NCBI GenBank assembly: GCA_910589385.1
Contig: CAJUTU010000023.1
Coordinates: forward strand, 1 to 59,143
DNA length: 59,143 nt
Direction of reading: 5' to 3'
From: an uncultured Lachnospiraceae bacterium
GTDB taxonomy: Bacteria; Bacillota; Clostridia; Lachnospirales; Lachnospiraceae
The notes below the pieces were generated by a model, which saw only the letters and a list, made by a program, of their open reading frames with translations, was not told the origin of the DNA and did no database searches. Of this stretch, positions 8,565 through 17,545 are shown piece by piece. A program made the position numbers and the translations under genes. Position 1 is the first letter of the stretch; every line of letters starts with the position of its first letter.

Positions 8565-9344
8565 TTAAGCCTCCTCAGTAAGCTTTGTGATCAATTCCTC
8601 ACAAATCTGAAGCACCGTCTTGCCGTCTGTACGGATCACCACATCCGCTGCCGCCTCATATTTTTCCCGGCGCTTTTCCATGAGATCCGTGATATATCCT
8701 ACATTGTTGTTGCCATTCAAAACAGGACGGTCCGTGCTGTCCTTTACACGCTCATAAATAGTCTCAGGGCTTGCCGTCAGAAGCACAACACGGCCGTTTT
8801 TCTTCATCTCGGCGACATTTTCTTTTCGGAGGGCCGCCCCGCCTCCACAAGAGATCACCACATTCTTATGGCCCTGCATTTCCATAAGAAGCTGGGTCTC
8901 TTTATTCCGAAAATATTCTTCTCCATAAGTCGCAAAAATATCCGGGATGCTCATTCCTTCCCGCTCTGAGATGACCTGGTCCATCTCCACAACTTCCATG
9001 GCAAACATGGTGCTAAGATAATCGGAAATTGTTGTTTTCCCTGCACCCATAAATCCAATGAGGACAATATTGTAGTCAAACAGATGTCTTGCCTGGATCC
9101 GCTTGCTGTTCTTGATGATCCTTAAAAATACATCCTCTATCTCTCTTTGATACTGATTTCCTTTCAGCCTCTCCTGCCTTCTGCGCTCCTGCTTCTCTTC
9201 CTGGCCGGGCTGCAGGATCGTCAGTCCATATCGCTCCTTGTACGCCATGATTTTTTCGATAATGGAATTCCGTTCCTCCAAAGCATCTATGATCCTATCA
9301 TCACACATGGCAAGCTGCTCACGGTACATCTCTAAATCATTCAT
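8565..9344 (-). CDS. aroK: Chorismate mutase-shikimate kinase fusion
   Basis: Residues 1 to about 85 are an all-helical AroQ-type chorismate mutase domain (LAMCDDRIIDALEERNSII, with the catalytic-region helix continuing to AYKERYG). Residues from about 90 onward are shikimate kinase: Walker A GFMGAGKTT, the shikimate-binding aspartate in EMDQVISEREG, the SCGGGAALR loop, and DRPVLNG with the lid arginine. The protein joins two steps of the aromatic amino acid pathway that are not consecutive (shikimate phosphorylation, and chorismate to prephenate). A good GGGAG ribosome binding site precedes the ATG. The downstream neighbour is the YqeG phosphatase; no other aro genes are in the window. Confidence 0.9.
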   Translation of the reverse strand: MNDLEMYREQLAMCDDRIIDALEERNSIIEKIMAYKERYGLTILQPGQEEKQERRRQERLKGNQYQREIEDVFLRIIKNSKRIQARHLFDYNIVLIGFMGAGKTTISDYLSTMFAMEVVEMDQVISEREGMSIPDIFATYGEEYFRNKETQLLMEMQGHKNVVISCGGGAALRKENVAEMKKNGRVVLLTASPETIYERVKDSTDRPVLNGNNNVGYITDLMEKRREKYEAAADVVIRTDGKTVLQICEELITKLTEEA

Positions 9345-9422
9345 CGTTTTCTCCCTTTTATAGCCAAACTCCCATATTGATCACGCTGGTGCAGCTATTC
9401 CGCTTTTCACTGCCAGGCTTTT

Positions 9423-10241
9423 TCACTCCTCTTTACTGTCTGCCGCTCCTTTCTCCAGAGCCGCGTTAACATCTGCCTTAAAGAGCGCCCAGGCATCTTC
9501 ATCTTCTACAAAGTACTTTGGGCAGTTCTTTCCCGTCACATCATAATGCCGGATCACCGCATCCGCGTTTAACTCATACTTGGCGCACAGAAACGCCGTC
9601 AATCTCACCATGGAAAGATAGGTTGCATCCGTAAATTTTCCGGTCTCATCCTGATGGCAGCACTCAATGGAAATCGTATCATGGTTCCGTTCATTTGAAG
9701 CATATGCAATCTCCCACGTAGGTACACACTGTACGATCTCTCCATCCAGGCCGACTACAAAATGGCTGCTTACGGAAGTGCCATGCCCATCCTGGAGTCC
9801 GTTAAAATAATCCCGGTTCTGCTGTGCAGTGCTTCCAGGGTTCGCTGTATAATGGATTACGATCCCTGCGATCGGATCCGCCTCTATACCTGGCCGTGAA
9901 TACTCATTGACATCTAAAAGCTGTACACTGATCTCCGGTTCTGATGCATCCACATCCAGGCCGCTTGTCTTTTCTTCCTTCACAGAACAACGCGAGAATA
10001 CCGTCATCACCAGCAGGACGCCAAGCACACCGGCAGCAATGCCCAGCAAAAGACTTTTGGCGTCCAGATTGATGTTTACCGATATCCTCCGGGAAGACTT
10101 CTTCTTTTTCTTTTTTGTCTTTTTCCGCGATGTCTTCTTCTTTTTTACCCCCGTATCTTTACCGGCAGTTTTCAGCCCTGTACTGGTTGGCTCTATACTC
10201 TTTAGTTCTGTACTTTTCTGCTCTGTACTCTGCTGTTCCAT
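9423..10241 (-). CDS. Membrane-anchored N-acetylmuramoyl-L-alanine amidase (Amidase_2)
   Basis: This 272-residue protein should cleave the amide bond between muramic acid and the stem peptide. It begins with Ser/Thr/Glu/Lys pentapeptide repeats, then a strongly basic Lys/Arg stretch. A single membrane helix (LLLGIAAGVLGVLLVMTVF, about residues 64-82) anchors it with the catalytic domain outside. The amidase_2/PGRP fold shows the zinc ligands in IVIHYTA, RHYDVTG and the following NCPKYF, plus SSHFVVG and TISIECCH. The 5' end of the gene is a 15-bp tandem repeat that also covers the ribosome binding site region. Upstream is guaB; downstream is the aro fusion. Confidence 0.88.
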   Translation of the reverse strand: MEQQSTEQKSTELKSIEPTSTGLKTAGKDTGVKKKKTSRKKTKKKKKKSSRRISVNINLDAKSLLLGIAAGVLGVLLVMTVFSRCSVKEEKTSGLDVDASEPEISVQLLDVNEYSRPGIEADPIAGIVIHYTANPGSTAQQNRDYFNGLQDGHGTSVSSHFVVGLDGEIVQCVPTWEIAYASNERNHDTISIECCHQDETGKFTDATYLSMVRLTAFLCAKYELNADAVIRHYDVTGKNCPKYFVEDEDAWALFKADVNAALEKGAADSKEE

Positions 10242-10259
10242 ACTTCTTCGCTCCGTACA
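10170..10259. repeat. Degenerate 15-bp tandem repeat at the 5' end of the amidase gene
   Basis: Six units of 15 bp each end in TACT (or TACA) at 10184, 10199, 10214, 10229, 10244 and 10259. Inside the gene they encode STEQK/STELK-like pentapeptides; the outermost unit and part of the next lie upstream of the start codon at 10241. Confidence 0.75.
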
Positions 10260-10281
10260 TCTCTGGCCCTATAGCAGCCTG

Positions 10282-10303
10282 ATCCATGCAGGACTGCATG
10301 GAT
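10282..10303. other. 22-bp dyad between guaB and the amidase gene
   Basis: ATCCATGCAG and CTGCATGGAT are perfect inverted copies separated by two bases. It could be an operator or a small hairpin. No T-run follows on the minus strand, so it is not a standard terminator. Confidence 0.5.
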
Positions 10304-10349
10304 ATCCGGGCAATATTTACCGCCATATTCACGCAATCCAATCCAGACT

Positions 10350-11804
10350 CTATTCATCCACGCTATAGTTCGGCGCTTCTTTCGTAATATGAATATCATG
10401 CGGATGGCTTTCTTTCAGCGATGCCGCAGAAATCTTCACAAACTGCCCCTTCTCCTTCAGTTCTTCGATCGTGGCCGTACCGCAATATCCCATTCCGGAC
10501 CGGAGCCCTCCCATGAGCTGGAATACCGTATCCTCCACGGTTCCTTTATAGGCTACACGTCCTTCAACCCCTTCCGGAACCAGCTTCTTTGCATTTTCCT
10601 GGAAATAACGGTCCTTACTTCCGTTCTCCATGGCAGCAATGGAACCCATGCCGCGGTATACCTTGTATTTTCTTCCCTGATACAGTTCAAACATTCCCGG
10701 ACTCTCATCACATCCGGCGAAAATACTTCCCATCATACATACATTCGCTCCGGCTGCAATTGCCTTTGTCATATCTCCAGAATACTTGATACCGCCGTCT
10801 GCAATGATCGGAATCCCATACTCTTTTGCCGCTGCATAGCAGTCCATTACTGCTGTGATCTGCGGTACACCGATTCCCGCAACCACACGGGTCGTACAGA
10901 TAGATCCCGGTCCGATACCAACTTTAACCGCGTCCACTCCGGCTTCGATCAAGGCTTTTGCCGCTGCCCCCGTTGCTACATTCCCGGCGATCACTTGAAG
11001 ATCTGGATACTTTTCCTTGACCATACGGACAGCATGCAGCACATTCGCAGAATGCCCATGGGCAGAATCCATCACGATCACATCCACCTTTGCATCCACA
11101 AGGGCCTCTACACGTTCCAGACAGTTTGCAGTAATTCCAAGGGCTGCGCCACACAGCAGACGCCCCTGGGAATCCTTCGCCGAGGAAGGATATTTAATCT
11201 GCTTTTCAATATCCTTGATCGTGATCAAGCCTTTCAGATTGCCATATTCATCTACAATGGGAAGCTTTTCTTTTCTTGCCTTTGCAAGGATCTTTTTCGC
11301 CTCATCCAAAGTGATGCCTTCACGGGCAGTAATCAGACTTTCTGAGGTCATACATTCTTTTATTTTTCTGGAATAATCTTCTTCGAATTTTAAATCACGA
11401 TTTGTTATGATTCCGACCAGCTTCTTGCCTTCTGTTACCGGAACGCCGGAAATACGGAATTTTGCCATCAGGTCATTGGCATCCTTCAAAGTATGTTCCG
11501 GTGAGAGATAGAACGGGTCTGTGATCACTCCGTTCTCAGATCTTTTTACCTTGTCCACTTCATCTGCCTGCTGCTCGATAGACATGTTCTTATGGATTAT
11601 ACCGATTCCGCCCTGGCGCGCCATCGCAATCGCCATGCGGTATTCTGTTACCGTATCCATCCCCGCGCTCATCATCGGAATATTCAGCTTAATTTCCTTT
11701 GTCAGATGAGTAGATAAATCCACCTCATTCGGAATGACTTCCGAATATGCTGGTACTAATAATACGTCATCAAATGTGATACCTTCTCCAATAATTCTGC
11801 CCAT
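10350..11804 (-). CDS. guaB: Inosine-5'-monophosphate dehydrogenase
   Basis: IMPDH oxidises IMP to XMP, the committed step of GMP synthesis. The 484-residue protein shows an N-terminal TFDDVLLVPAYSEV, two CBS domains inserted at about residues 95-210, and the substrate loop GPGSICTTRVVAG with the catalytic cysteine. GMGSIAAM binds the phosphate, and a flap region follows that starts with KLVPEGVEGRV. The length is typical. It has its own promoter 50 bp upstream, beyond the groEL terminator, so it is separate from groESL. Confidence 0.96.
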   Translation of the reverse strand: MGRIIGEGITFDDVLLVPAYSEVIPNEVDLSTHLTKEIKLNIPMMSAGMDTVTEYRMAIAMARQGGIGIIHKNMSIEQQADEVDKVKRSENGVITDPFYLSPEHTLKDANDLMAKFRISGVPVTEGKKLVGIITNRDLKFEEDYSRKIKECMTSESLITAREGITLDEAKKILAKARKEKLPIVDEYGNLKGLITIKDIEKQIKYPSSAKDSQGRLLCGAALGITANCLERVEALVDAKVDVIVMDSAHGHSANVLHAVRMVKEKYPDLQVIAGNVATGAAAKALIEAGVDAVKVGIGPGSICTTRVVAGIGVPQITAVMDCYAAAKEYGIPIIADGGIKYSGDMTKAIAAGANVCMMGSIFAGCDESPGMFELYQGRKYKVYRGMGSIAAMENGSKDRYFQENAKKLVPEGVEGRVAYKGTVEDTVFQLMGGLRSGMGYCGTATIEELKEKGQFVKISAASLKESHPHDIHITKEAPNYSVDE

Positions 11805-11857
11805 GACTTAACCGTCCTTTCCTTTTGTACTGACACATTTGTAGATAATTATCTGTT

Positions 11858-11886
11858 ATGGTACAGAAATTCAAGTTGATTGTCAA
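11858..11886 (-). promoter_or_regulatory. Promoter of guaB
   Basis: TTGACA (11881-11886), 17 bp, TACCAT (11858-11863) on the minus strand. Confidence 0.6.
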
Positions 11887-11901
11887 GTAATTTCCACAAA
11901 T

Positions 11902-11932
11902 AAAAAAGAGTTCCAACAGGGAACTCTTTTTT
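11902..11932 (-). terminator. Terminator of groESL
   Basis: A 13-bp perfect stem, AAAAAAGAGTTCC with GGAACTCTTTTTT, lies about 20 bp after the groEL stop codon and ends in a T-run on either strand. Confidence 0.9.
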
Positions 11933-11953
11933 ATTATGATCATTCAGGGGGGA

Positions 11954-13579
11954 TTACATCATGCCCATGCCGCCTGCACCGCCGGCCGGCATTGCTGGTG
12001 TATCTTCCTTGATCGTTGATACAACGGATTCTGTCGTCAGCAGAGTAGCCGCTACGCTGGTTGCGTTCTGCAGCGCGCTTCTTGTAACCTTTGCCGGGTC
12101 AAGAATTCCTTCTTTTACCATGTCAACATATTCTTCTTTGTATGCGTCAAATCCGGTTCCAACCTCAGATTCCCGAACCTTATTGACAACAACAGAGCCT
12201 TCCAGTCCTGCATTGCTTACAATGTGGTACAGCGGAGCTTCCAAAGCTTTCAGGATAATCTTCACACCTGTCTTCTCATCTCCTTCTAATTCATCTGCAA
12301 GTTTTTCTACCTGCTTTGCAGCATGAATATATGCGGAACCGCCGCCTGCGATAATTCCTTCCTCAACGGCAGCTCTTGTCGCATTCAAAGCATCTTCCAT
12401 ACGCAGTTTTGCTTCCTTCATCTCTGTCTCTGTCGCTGCTCCGACACGGATAACTGCAACACCGCCAGCCAGCTTCGCAAGTCTTTCCTGAAGCTTCTCT
12501 TTATCAAAGTCAGAAGTGGTCTCTTCAATTCCCTTCTTGATCTGTGCAACTCTGTCAGCAATTGCCTGCTTGTCGCCGGAACCGTCTACGATAACTGTAT
12601 TTTCTTTCTGTACTTTCACAGACTTTGCACGGCCAAGCTGATCCATTGTTGTCTCTTTCAGATCCAGGCCTAATTCTTCTGAAATCACCTGTCCGCCGGT
12701 CAGAATTGCGATATCCTGCAGCATTTCCTTTCTTCTGTCGCCATATCCCGGTGCTTTCACTGCTACTACGTTAAATGTTCCGCGCAGTTTGTTCACGATC
12801 AGAGTGGTCAGCGCCTCTCCTTCGATATCTTCTGCGATGATCAGAAGCCTTGCACCGGACTGTACTACCTGCTCCAGAAGCGGAAGGATATCCTGGATAT
12901 TGGAAATCTTCTTATCTGTGATCAAGATATATGGATCTTCCAGAACTGCTTCCATCTTCTCCATATCTGTTGCCATATATGCGGAAATGTAACCACGGTC
13001 AAACTGCATACCTTCTACCAGATCCAGCTCGGTCAGCATGGTCTTGGATTCTTCGATCGTAATAACACCGTCATTTGAAACCTTCTCCATAGCATCCGCT
13101 ACCATCTCGCCAACAGCCTCGTCGCCGGAAGAAACGGCTGCAACTCTTGCAATCTGCTCTTTTCCGGTTACCTTACTGCTCATCTCAGCGATCGCCTCTA
13201 CTGCCTTATCTGTTGCTTTCTTCATACCTTTACGCAGAACGATCGGATTCGCGCCTGCTGCCAGATTCTTCATTCCTTCATTCACCATAGCCTGTGCAAG
13301 CACGGTAGCTGTCGTAGTTCCATCGCCGGCAACATCATTGGTCTTAGAAGCAACTTCACGGATCAACTGTGCTCCCATATTCTCAAATCCATCTTCCAGC
13401 TCAATCTCTTTTGCAATCGTCACACCATCATTTGTGATCAACGGCGCGCCAAAAGACTTATCCAAAACTACGTTCCTTCCCTTTGGCCCCAATGTAACGC
13501 TTACTGTATCTGCGAGCTGGTTCACGCCCTTTTCCAATGCTGCTCTGGCTTCTGCGCCAAATTTAATTTCTTTTGCCAT
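11954..13579 (-). CDS. groEL: Chaperonin GroEL (60 kDa)
   Basis: The 541-residue subunit of the double-ring chaperonin folds proteins inside the GroES-capped cavity using ATP. Visible are the N-terminal LGPKGRNVVLDKSFG, the ATP-site GDGTTTATVLAQ, the apical domain with a conserved GYISAYM segment, and the Gly-Met-rich tail GGAGGMGMM. The ATG at 13579 has GAGGTG upstream; an in-frame ATG two codons earlier is too close to that site. It follows groES in the same operon, which is controlled by CIRCE. Confidence 0.97.
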   Translation of the reverse strand: MAKEIKFGAEARAALEKGVNQLADTVSVTLGPKGRNVVLDKSFGAPLITNDGVTIAKEIELEDGFENMGAQLIREVASKTNDVAGDGTTTATVLAQAMVNEGMKNLAAGANPIVLRKGMKKATDKAVEAIAEMSSKVTGKEQIARVAAVSSGDEAVGEMVADAMEKVSNDGVITIEESKTMLTELDLVEGMQFDRGYISAYMATDMEKMEAVLEDPYILITDKKISNIQDILPLLEQVVQSGARLLIIAEDIEGEALTTLIVNKLRGTFNVVAVKAPGYGDRRKEMLQDIAILTGGQVISEELGLDLKETTMDQLGRAKSVKVQKENTVIVDGSGDKQAIADRVAQIKKGIEETTSDFDKEKLQERLAKLAGGVAVIRVGAATETEMKEAKLRMEDALNATRAAVEEGIIAGGGSAYIHAAKQVEKLADELEGDEKTGVKIILKALEAPLYHIVSNAGLEGSVVVNKVRESEVGTGFDAYKEEYVDMVKEGILDPAKVTRSALQNATSVAATLLTTESVVSTIKEDTPAMPAGGAGGMGMM

Positions 13580-13666
13580 TTTCATTCACCTCATTCATTC
13601 TATTCAGTCCATCTATAAAAATGCTGCTGTCATTGATATCGTCAATATTATAAAGCCTGTCAGAAA

Positions 13667-13954
13667 TTATGCTTCTACAATTGCCAGAATGTCGCTCTGC
13701 TTTACAATAATAAATTCTTCTCCATCCAATTCAACGTCAGTTCCTGCATATTTTGAATAAATCACCTTATCCCCAACGCTGACCTGCATTGTAACTTCTT
13801 TTCCATCTATAGTCCCGCCAGGCCCTACAGCAATGACTTCCGCTTCCTGCGGCTTCTCTTTTGCCTGTCCCGGAAGAACGATACCGGACTTTGTTGTTTC
13901 TTCTGCTTCTAACTGTTTTAATACAATTTTGTCGCCTAATGGTACTAACTTCAT
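13667..13954 (-). CDS. groES: Co-chaperonin GroES
   Basis: This 95-residue heptameric lid of GroEL starts MKLVPLGDKIVLKQLEAEE, has the mobile-loop region TTKSGIVLPGQAKEKPQ that contacts GroEL, and ends with EEFIIVKQSDILAIVEA. AGGAGG precedes the ATG at 13954. It is first in the groESL operon; the CIRCE operator and promoter lie directly upstream. Confidence 0.97.
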   Translation of the reverse strand: MKLVPLGDKIVLKQLEAEETTKSGIVLPGQAKEKPQEAEVIAVGPGGTIDGKEVTMQVSVGDKVIYSKYAGTDVELDGEEFIIVKQSDILAIVEA

Positions 13955-13985
13955 TGTAATTCCTCCTTCAATATATGTTGTCCTG

Positions 13986-14012
13986 TTAGCACTCATTTCA
14001 TTTGAGTGCTAA
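13986..14012 (-). promoter_or_regulatory. CIRCE operator (HrcA binding site)
   Basis: This is an exact consensus match: TTAGCACTC, nine bases, GAGTGCTAA. It lies between the promoter and groES, as is usual for repression of groESL by HrcA until heat shock. Confidence 0.97.
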
Positions 14013-14023
14013 CCTATGAATAT

Positions 14024-14052
14024 AAAATAGCACTCCATCTGCAATTTGTCAA
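14024..14052 (-). promoter_or_regulatory. Promoter of groESL
   Basis: TTGACA (14047-14052), 17 bp, TATTTT (14024-14029) on the minus strand, immediately upstream of CIRCE. Confidence 0.75.
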
Positions 14053-14106
14053 CAATGTTTCCAAATTTTTATAATTAGTTTATAAAAACCCCGGATTTCA
14101 AATCCC

Positions 14107-14421
14107 TCAGCTGTCCTTCTTTTCCGATACACTGTAGAACCCGTTTTCAATCCGGAATACAACCATATTCCCTGTCTGTGAACGGTAGCGCTCTTTCACG
14201 ACCCCTGTACAATACAGAATTTCTTTTTTTGTGGAAATATAGCACTGGTACTTTGCGTCCAGGGAAATTACTGTTAAATCCTCCTCTTTTAACTGTAAGT
14301 ATATGTAATCTTCCTCAATATCATACTTATAGACCTGACATCTATGCGTCGTGTCATCCAATACAACATCTGCTGAAATCGTCTTTGCCATCTGTAAATC
14401 TACTAAATTCCCTTCGTACAT
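14107..14421 (-). CDS. Conserved-looking hypothetical protein (104 aa)
   Basis: I do not recognise this 104-residue soluble protein with certainty. It is rich in beta-strand-like segments (VYKYDIEEDYIYLQL, KYQCYISTKKEILYCTGVV, MVVFRIENGFYSV), an alternation that resembles small barrels such as PilZ-like or YcgR N-terminal domains. It lacks the RxxxR and DxSxxG residues of a c-di-GMP-binding PilZ. A GGAGG-type site precedes the ATG. It lies 80 bp after codY, beyond a hairpin that could terminate the codY transcript, so co-transcription is uncertain. Confidence 0.7.
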   Translation of the reverse strand: MYEGNLVDLQMAKTISADVVLDDTTHRCQVYKYDIEEDYIYLQLKEEDLTVISLDAKYQCYISTKKEILYCTGVVKERYRSQTGNMVVFRIENGFYSVSEKKDS

Positions 14422-14445
14422 TTTTTCCTCCTTACTCCATGTTTA

Positions 14446-14482
14446 TGAAAAAGAAAGGATATCAGCTTACTGACATCCCTTC
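14446..14482 (-). terminator. Probable terminator of codY
   Basis: On the minus strand GGATGTCAG and CTGATATCC form a stem around TAAG, followed by TTTCTTTTTC. Confidence 0.55.
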
Positions 14483-14502
14483 TGTCGTTTTCTTTCCGAC
14501 TG

Positions 14503-15282
14503 CTATGCTCTTTCCTTCTTAATCTTCTCCAGCTCCGTAAAGACATATTCATTTAATACTTTTATATATGTGCCTTTCATACCGGAGGAGCGTGATTCGA
14601 TCACCCCTGCACTTTCAAACTTCCGCAATGCATTGACGATCACGGATCGTGTGATGCCTACCCGGTCCGCAATCTTGCTTGCAACTAAAATCCCCTCTGT
14701 TCCGCCCAGTTCATCAAAAATATGGATGATCGCTTCCAACTCAGAAAAAGACAATGTTCCGATCGCTGACTGGACAATATGTTCCTTTCGGGACTCCTCC
14801 GCACTTTCTTCACTCACAGAGCGGAGCATCTCAAGCCCTACAACCGCAGTCCCATATTCGCTTAAAATAATATCATCAATCTCATAAAACGCATCCTGTT
14901 TGTAAATAAACAATGTACCCAGCCGCTCTCCTGCAATATCAATAGGCGTGATGATCGCCTGATATCCCCGGATTGCCTCTGGCGAGAAACCAAGTGTCTC
15001 CAGATTCACATTTTCCTTTGTAGACAAAATACTTAAGAGACGCTCATTGAGCATATCATCAATATGAGAACCTACGGACTCCGTAATCAATTCCCGGATT
15101 CCTCTAATTCTCACAGACCTGCCTACGCCAAGAATCTTCCCTTTTTTGCTTACCACCAAAACATTCGAATCCAAAATTTCCGTCATTACAGCACAGATAT
15201 CATTAAATATGACCTTGCTGGAATTATTATTATGAAGCAATTTATTGATCTTTCTCGTCTTATCTAATAATTGTACACTCAT
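14503..15282 (-). CDS. codY: GTP- and branched-chain-amino-acid-sensing repressor CodY
   Basis: CodY represses nutrient-scavenging and biosynthetic genes in rich medium and is released when GTP and Ile/Leu/Val fall. The 259-residue protein has the N-terminal GAF domain (MSVQLLDKTRKINKLL onward, with VGRSVRIRGIRELI) and the C-terminal winged helix. The recognition helix region is RVGITRSVIVNALRKFESAG followed by SRSSGMKGTYIKVLN, which is the most conserved part of the family. It is next to topA as in many Firmicutes. A promoter is visible upstream, so it can be transcribed apart from topA. Confidence 0.97.
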   Translation of the reverse strand: MSVQLLDKTRKINKLLHNNNSSKVIFNDICAVMTEILDSNVLVVSKKGKILGVGRSVRIRGIRELITESVGSHIDDMLNERLLSILSTKENVNLETLGFSPEAIRGYQAIITPIDIAGERLGTLFIYKQDAFYEIDDIILSEYGTAVVGLEMLRSVSEESAEESRKEHIVQSAIGTLSFSELEAIIHIFDELGGTEGILVASKIADRVGITRSVIVNALRKFESAGVIESRSSGMKGTYIKVLNEYVFTELEKIKKERA

Positions 15283-15328
15283 TACGTTCCTCCGCTTTTG
15301 TTAAAACCAGTGCTTGTCTTTCGATTAT

Positions 15329-15357
15329 TGTATACACAACTCGTTCCAATTTGTCAG
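15329..15357 (-). promoter_or_regulatory. Promoter of codY
   Basis: CTGACA (15352-15357), 17 bp, TATACA (15329-15334) on the minus strand, about 45 bp before the start codon. Confidence 0.55.
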
Positions 15358-15423
15358 ATAAAACTATGTTATCATACAATTTTTGAAATATCAATTAAAT
15401 TCTCAACCTTTTTTGAAAGCTTT

Positions 15424-17511
15424 TCAATCCTTTTCAGCCTGCTCCGGCTTCTTATTTCTCACATATCCACATTTTTCATCCGCGCAGACCAGCTTATTTC
15501 CTTTTTCTACCATATAGCCTCCACAGTCCGGGCACTTCTCCGGAGAAGGCTTCTGCCAGGACATAAAATCGCACTCTGGACTGTCCTCGCAGCCATAGTA
15601 CTTTCTGCCCTTCTTTGTCTTCCTAAGCACAACCTCTTTCCCACAGACCGGACAGGGTACTCCAATCTTTTCCAGATAAGGCTTCGTGTTGCGGCATTCC
15701 GGAAACCCGGGACAGGCAAGGAACCGGCCGTGGGGGCCGTATTTGATGACCATATTGCGGCCGCATTCTTCGCAGACCACATCAGTCACTTCATCCTCAA
15801 TCTTCACACTTTCCTGCTCTTTCTCCGCAATCCGGACTGCCTCGTCCAAATCCGGATAAAAATTACGGATCACTTCCTTCCACGGCACCCGGCCTTCCTC
15901 TACCATATCCAAAAGCCCTTCCATATTTGCCGTAAAGTTAACATCCACAATACTTGGGAAAGACTGTTTCATAATATGATTGACCACTTCCCCAATTTCA
16001 GTCATATACAGATTCTTTCCTTCTTTGGTAATATACCTTCTGGCCAAAATAGTGCCAATGGTCGGGGCATACGTACTTGGCCGCCCAATCCCCTGTTCCT
16101 CCAATGCCTTGACCAGCGTTGCCTCTGTATAATGAGCCGGCGGCTGGGTGAAATGCTGTTTCGCCTCAAAATCCTGCTTCGTCAGCACAGAATCCTTCTG
16201 CAGCCCATTGACCAGAACGTTGCTTTCTTCCTTTTCTTCATCCGCCTCCATATAGACCGAACGGAAGCCTTCAAATGAAACCCGGGATGCAGACACCGTA
16301 AATATATAGTCTCCTGCCCCAATCTTAACAGAGGTCGTCTCAAACCTGGCTGGCTGCATACGGCTTGCCGTAAAACGCTTCCAGATCAGTTGATACAGCC
16401 GGAACTGATCCCTTGACAGGGAATCTTTTAAAGAAGCTGGGGTTCTGGTAATATCAGACGGACGGATCGCCTCATGGGCATCCTGGATCTTCTTTTCCGT
16501 CTGCTTCGCGGTGCCGCCTGCTGCCGCATACTCTTTTCCATAAGTCTGGGCAATATATTCTCTCGCCGCTGCGTCCGCCTCCACAGATATCCGGGTGGAA
16601 TCCGTACGCAGGTAGGTTATAACACCTACAGTCCCATTTCCTTTAATATCCACCCCTTCGTATAACTGCTGCGCAATGCGCATCGTCTTCTGTGTCCCGA
16701 AATTCAATACCTTTGCCGCTTCCTGCTGCAGGGTACTGGTGGTAAACGGCAAAGGGCTCTTTCGGATCCGTTCCCCCTTTTTAATATCTTTAATCCGATA
16801 CTCTTCCTGTTCTAAAGCACTCAGAATCTTATCCAGTTCCTCCTTAGAGCGGATTGTCATTTTTTTCTTATCAGTTCCGTAGAACTTCGCTGTCAGAGGA
16901 CGTTTTTCTCCCTTAATAGAAAAAACGGCATCCAAAGACCAATACTCTTCTGGAATGAAAGCATTTATCTCATCTTCCCTGTCGGCAATGATCCGAAGAG
17001 CCACAGACTGCACTCTTCCGGCGCTTAATCCCCGCTTCACCTTTGCCCATAGGAGCGGGCTGATACGGTATCCCACCATCCTGTCTAAAATCCGCCGTAC
17101 CTGCTGCGCATCCACCAGATCCATATCAATCTCACGAGGAGATTTCAAGGATGCCTTTACTGCATTCTTCGTAATTTCATTGAATGTAATACGATGCATT
17201 TTCTTTTGATCTAACTTCAAAGCCGCCGCCAGATGCCAGGAAATCGCCTCTCCCTCACGATCCGGGTCAGTTGCAAGATAAACCTTATCCGCCTTTTTTA
17301 CTTCTTTGCGCAAGCCCGCAAGGATATCCCCCTTCCCCCGGATTGTAATATATTTTGGCTCATAATCATGTTCCACATCAATTCCCAACTGGCTCTTCGG
17401 CAGATCACGCACATGTCCGTTGGATGCCGCGACCGTATAATTACTTCCCAAAAATTTTTTAATTGTCTTCACCTTGGCCGGTGACTCCACAATAACAAGA
17501 TAGTGTGCCAT
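15424..17511 (-). CDS. topA: DNA topoisomerase I
   Basis: This type IA topoisomerase relaxes negative supercoils. The 695-residue protein has the TOPRIM domain (YLVIVESPAKVKTI, then DPDREGEAISWHL) and the active-site tyrosine in GVITYLRTDSTRIS near residue 300. At the C-terminus are three four-cysteine zinc ribbons beginning CEECG, CPVCG and CPDCG. The ATG at 17511 follows GGAGGGG by eight bases; the seven codons before it lie over that site and are not used. It follows dprA and yifB in the common Clostridia order, with 34 bp between dprA and topA. Confidence 0.96.
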   Translation of the reverse strand: MAHYLVIVESPAKVKTIKKFLGSNYTVAASNGHVRDLPKSQLGIDVEHDYEPKYITIRGKGDILAGLRKEVKKADKVYLATDPDREGEAISWHLAAALKLDQKKMHRITFNEITKNAVKASLKSPREIDMDLVDAQQVRRILDRMVGYRISPLLWAKVKRGLSAGRVQSVALRIIADREDEINAFIPEEYWSLDAVFSIKGEKRPLTAKFYGTDKKKMTIRSKEELDKILSALEQEEYRIKDIKKGERIRKSPLPFTTSTLQQEAAKVLNFGTQKTMRIAQQLYEGVDIKGNGTVGVITYLRTDSTRISVEADAAAREYIAQTYGKEYAAAGGTAKQTEKKIQDAHEAIRPSDITRTPASLKDSLSRDQFRLYQLIWKRFTASRMQPARFETTSVKIGAGDYIFTVSASRVSFEGFRSVYMEADEEKEESNVLVNGLQKDSVLTKQDFEAKQHFTQPPAHYTEATLVKALEEQGIGRPSTYAPTIGTILARRYITKEGKNLYMTEIGEVVNHIMKQSFPSIVDVNFTANMEGLLDMVEEGRVPWKEVIRNFYPDLDEAVRIAEKEQESVKIEDEVTDVVCEECGRNMVIKYGPHGRFLACPGFPECRNTKPYLEKIGVPCPVCGKEVVLRKTKKGRKYYGCEDSPECDFMSWQKPSPEKCPDCGGYMVEKGNKLVCADEKCGYVRNKKPEQAEKD

Positions 17512-17545
17512 ACAGCTTACCCCTCCATCCAAAACTGTAAACCGT

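Noticed and set aside
10159..10341. A 60-codon frame with Tyr-rich repeats opposite to the amidase reading frame
   Set aside because: Its repeats arise from the 15-bp DNA repeats read out of frame, and the amidase frame has the ribosome binding site and the conserved domain.
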